Source: Selenomonas sp. (GTDB lineage Bacteria; Bacillota; Negativicutes; Selenomonadales; Selenomonadaceae). From it: DNA of 5,367 nt. Below, in pieces: positions 5,287-5,367 of the stretch (position 1 is its first letter; each line of letters opens with the position of its first letter). The translations under genes were made by a program, and so were the position numbers. The stretch spans positions 1-5,367 of the forward strand of contig DOYB01000162.1 of assembly GCA_003518745.1 (NCBI GenBank). The letters are read 5' to 3'. The notes under the pieces are model-generated. The model searched no databases. It worked only from the letters and a program-made list of their open reading frames with translations, and was not told where the DNA came from.

Positions 5287-5315
5287 ATAATACCACAGTA
5301 AAATTTGTCTGCCAA
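5287..5315 (-). promoter_or_regulatory. Sigma-A-type promoter for the unknown 148-aa gene
   Basis: The minus strand has TTGGCA (5315-5310), a 17-nt spacer and TATTAT (5292-5287). Each hexamer matches the consensus at 5 of 6 bases and the spacing is ideal. Transcription would start near 5280, giving a leader of about 180 nt before the ATG at 5099. Confidence 0.7.
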
Positions 5316-5345
5316 CAGGAAAAGTATCTCAGTACACGTTCATTT

Positions 5346-5363
5346 CATAAATAGGAATTTATG
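5346..5363. repeat. Perfect 7-bp inverted repeat upstream of the promoter
   Basis: CATAAAT (5346-5352) and ATTTATG (5357-5363) are exact reverse complements separated by AGGA. The repeat lies about 30 bp upstream of the -35 at 5315, where an activator or repressor could bind. It is AT-rich, so chance is possible. No gene is seen between 5100 and the right edge. Confidence 0.3.
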
Positions 5364-5367
5364 TTAG

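Noticed and set aside
5081..5290. Plus-strand open frame of 69 codons at the right edge
   Set aside because: It overlaps the start, leader and promoter of the minus-strand gene, has no ribosome site and matches nothing known.
1..5367. CRISPR array, insertion sequence, tRNA or rRNA
   Set aside because: There are no regularly spaced direct repeats, no transposase-like frame with terminal repeats, and no tRNA or rRNA signature on either strand.

Overview
The window looks like chromosomal DNA from an anaerobic Firmicute. It most resembles the Negativicutes (Selenomonas and relatives). This is judged from the protein sequences and gene styles, not from a database search. Supporting signs are a pyruvate:ferredoxin oxidoreductase, strong AAGGAGG-type ribosome binding sites, CheX-type chemotaxis phosphatases and sigma-A-like promoter elements. 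There is no transposase, integrase, phage gene, tRNA, rRNA or CRISPR array.

Left part, plus strand. Positions 1-438 are the 3' end of nifJ, encoding the C-terminal 145 residues of pyruvate:ferredoxin oxidoreductase. A perfect 16-bp hairpin at 465-505 follows it. A probable two-gene operon comes next: a beta-CASP metallo-beta-lactamase-fold protein, probably a ribonuclease (550-2163), and 26 nt later a membrane-anchored monofunctional GT51 peptidoglycan glycosyltransferase (2190-3020). A bidirectional hairpin terminator (3081-3126) closes this operon and also the convergent minus-strand operon.

Right part, minus strand. Reading leftward from the right edge, a near-consensus promoter (5287-5315) drives a leader of about 180 nt. 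This leader contains a bulged stem and a textbook four-run G-quadruplex motif. It leads into a gene for an unrecognised acidic 148-residue protein (4653-5099). A 195-nt AT-rich gap follows, with a Fur/PerR-like box and a possible extended -10 element. It precedes a GTG-started response regulator whose C-terminal half is a CheX-like phosphatase domain (3594-4457). Four nt later comes a free-standing CheX (3125-3589). The fused and free CheX domains are visibly homologous, and both keep the ExxN catalytic motif. The pair therefore probably dephosphorylates a chemotaxis-type response regulator, CheY or the fused receiver itself.

No feature proves a wholly new system. The points most worth a second look are the receiver-CheX fusion paired with a free CheX, the G-quadruplex leader in front of the unknown gene, the Fur/PerR-like box, and the strong hairpin after nifJ that lacks a U-tract.
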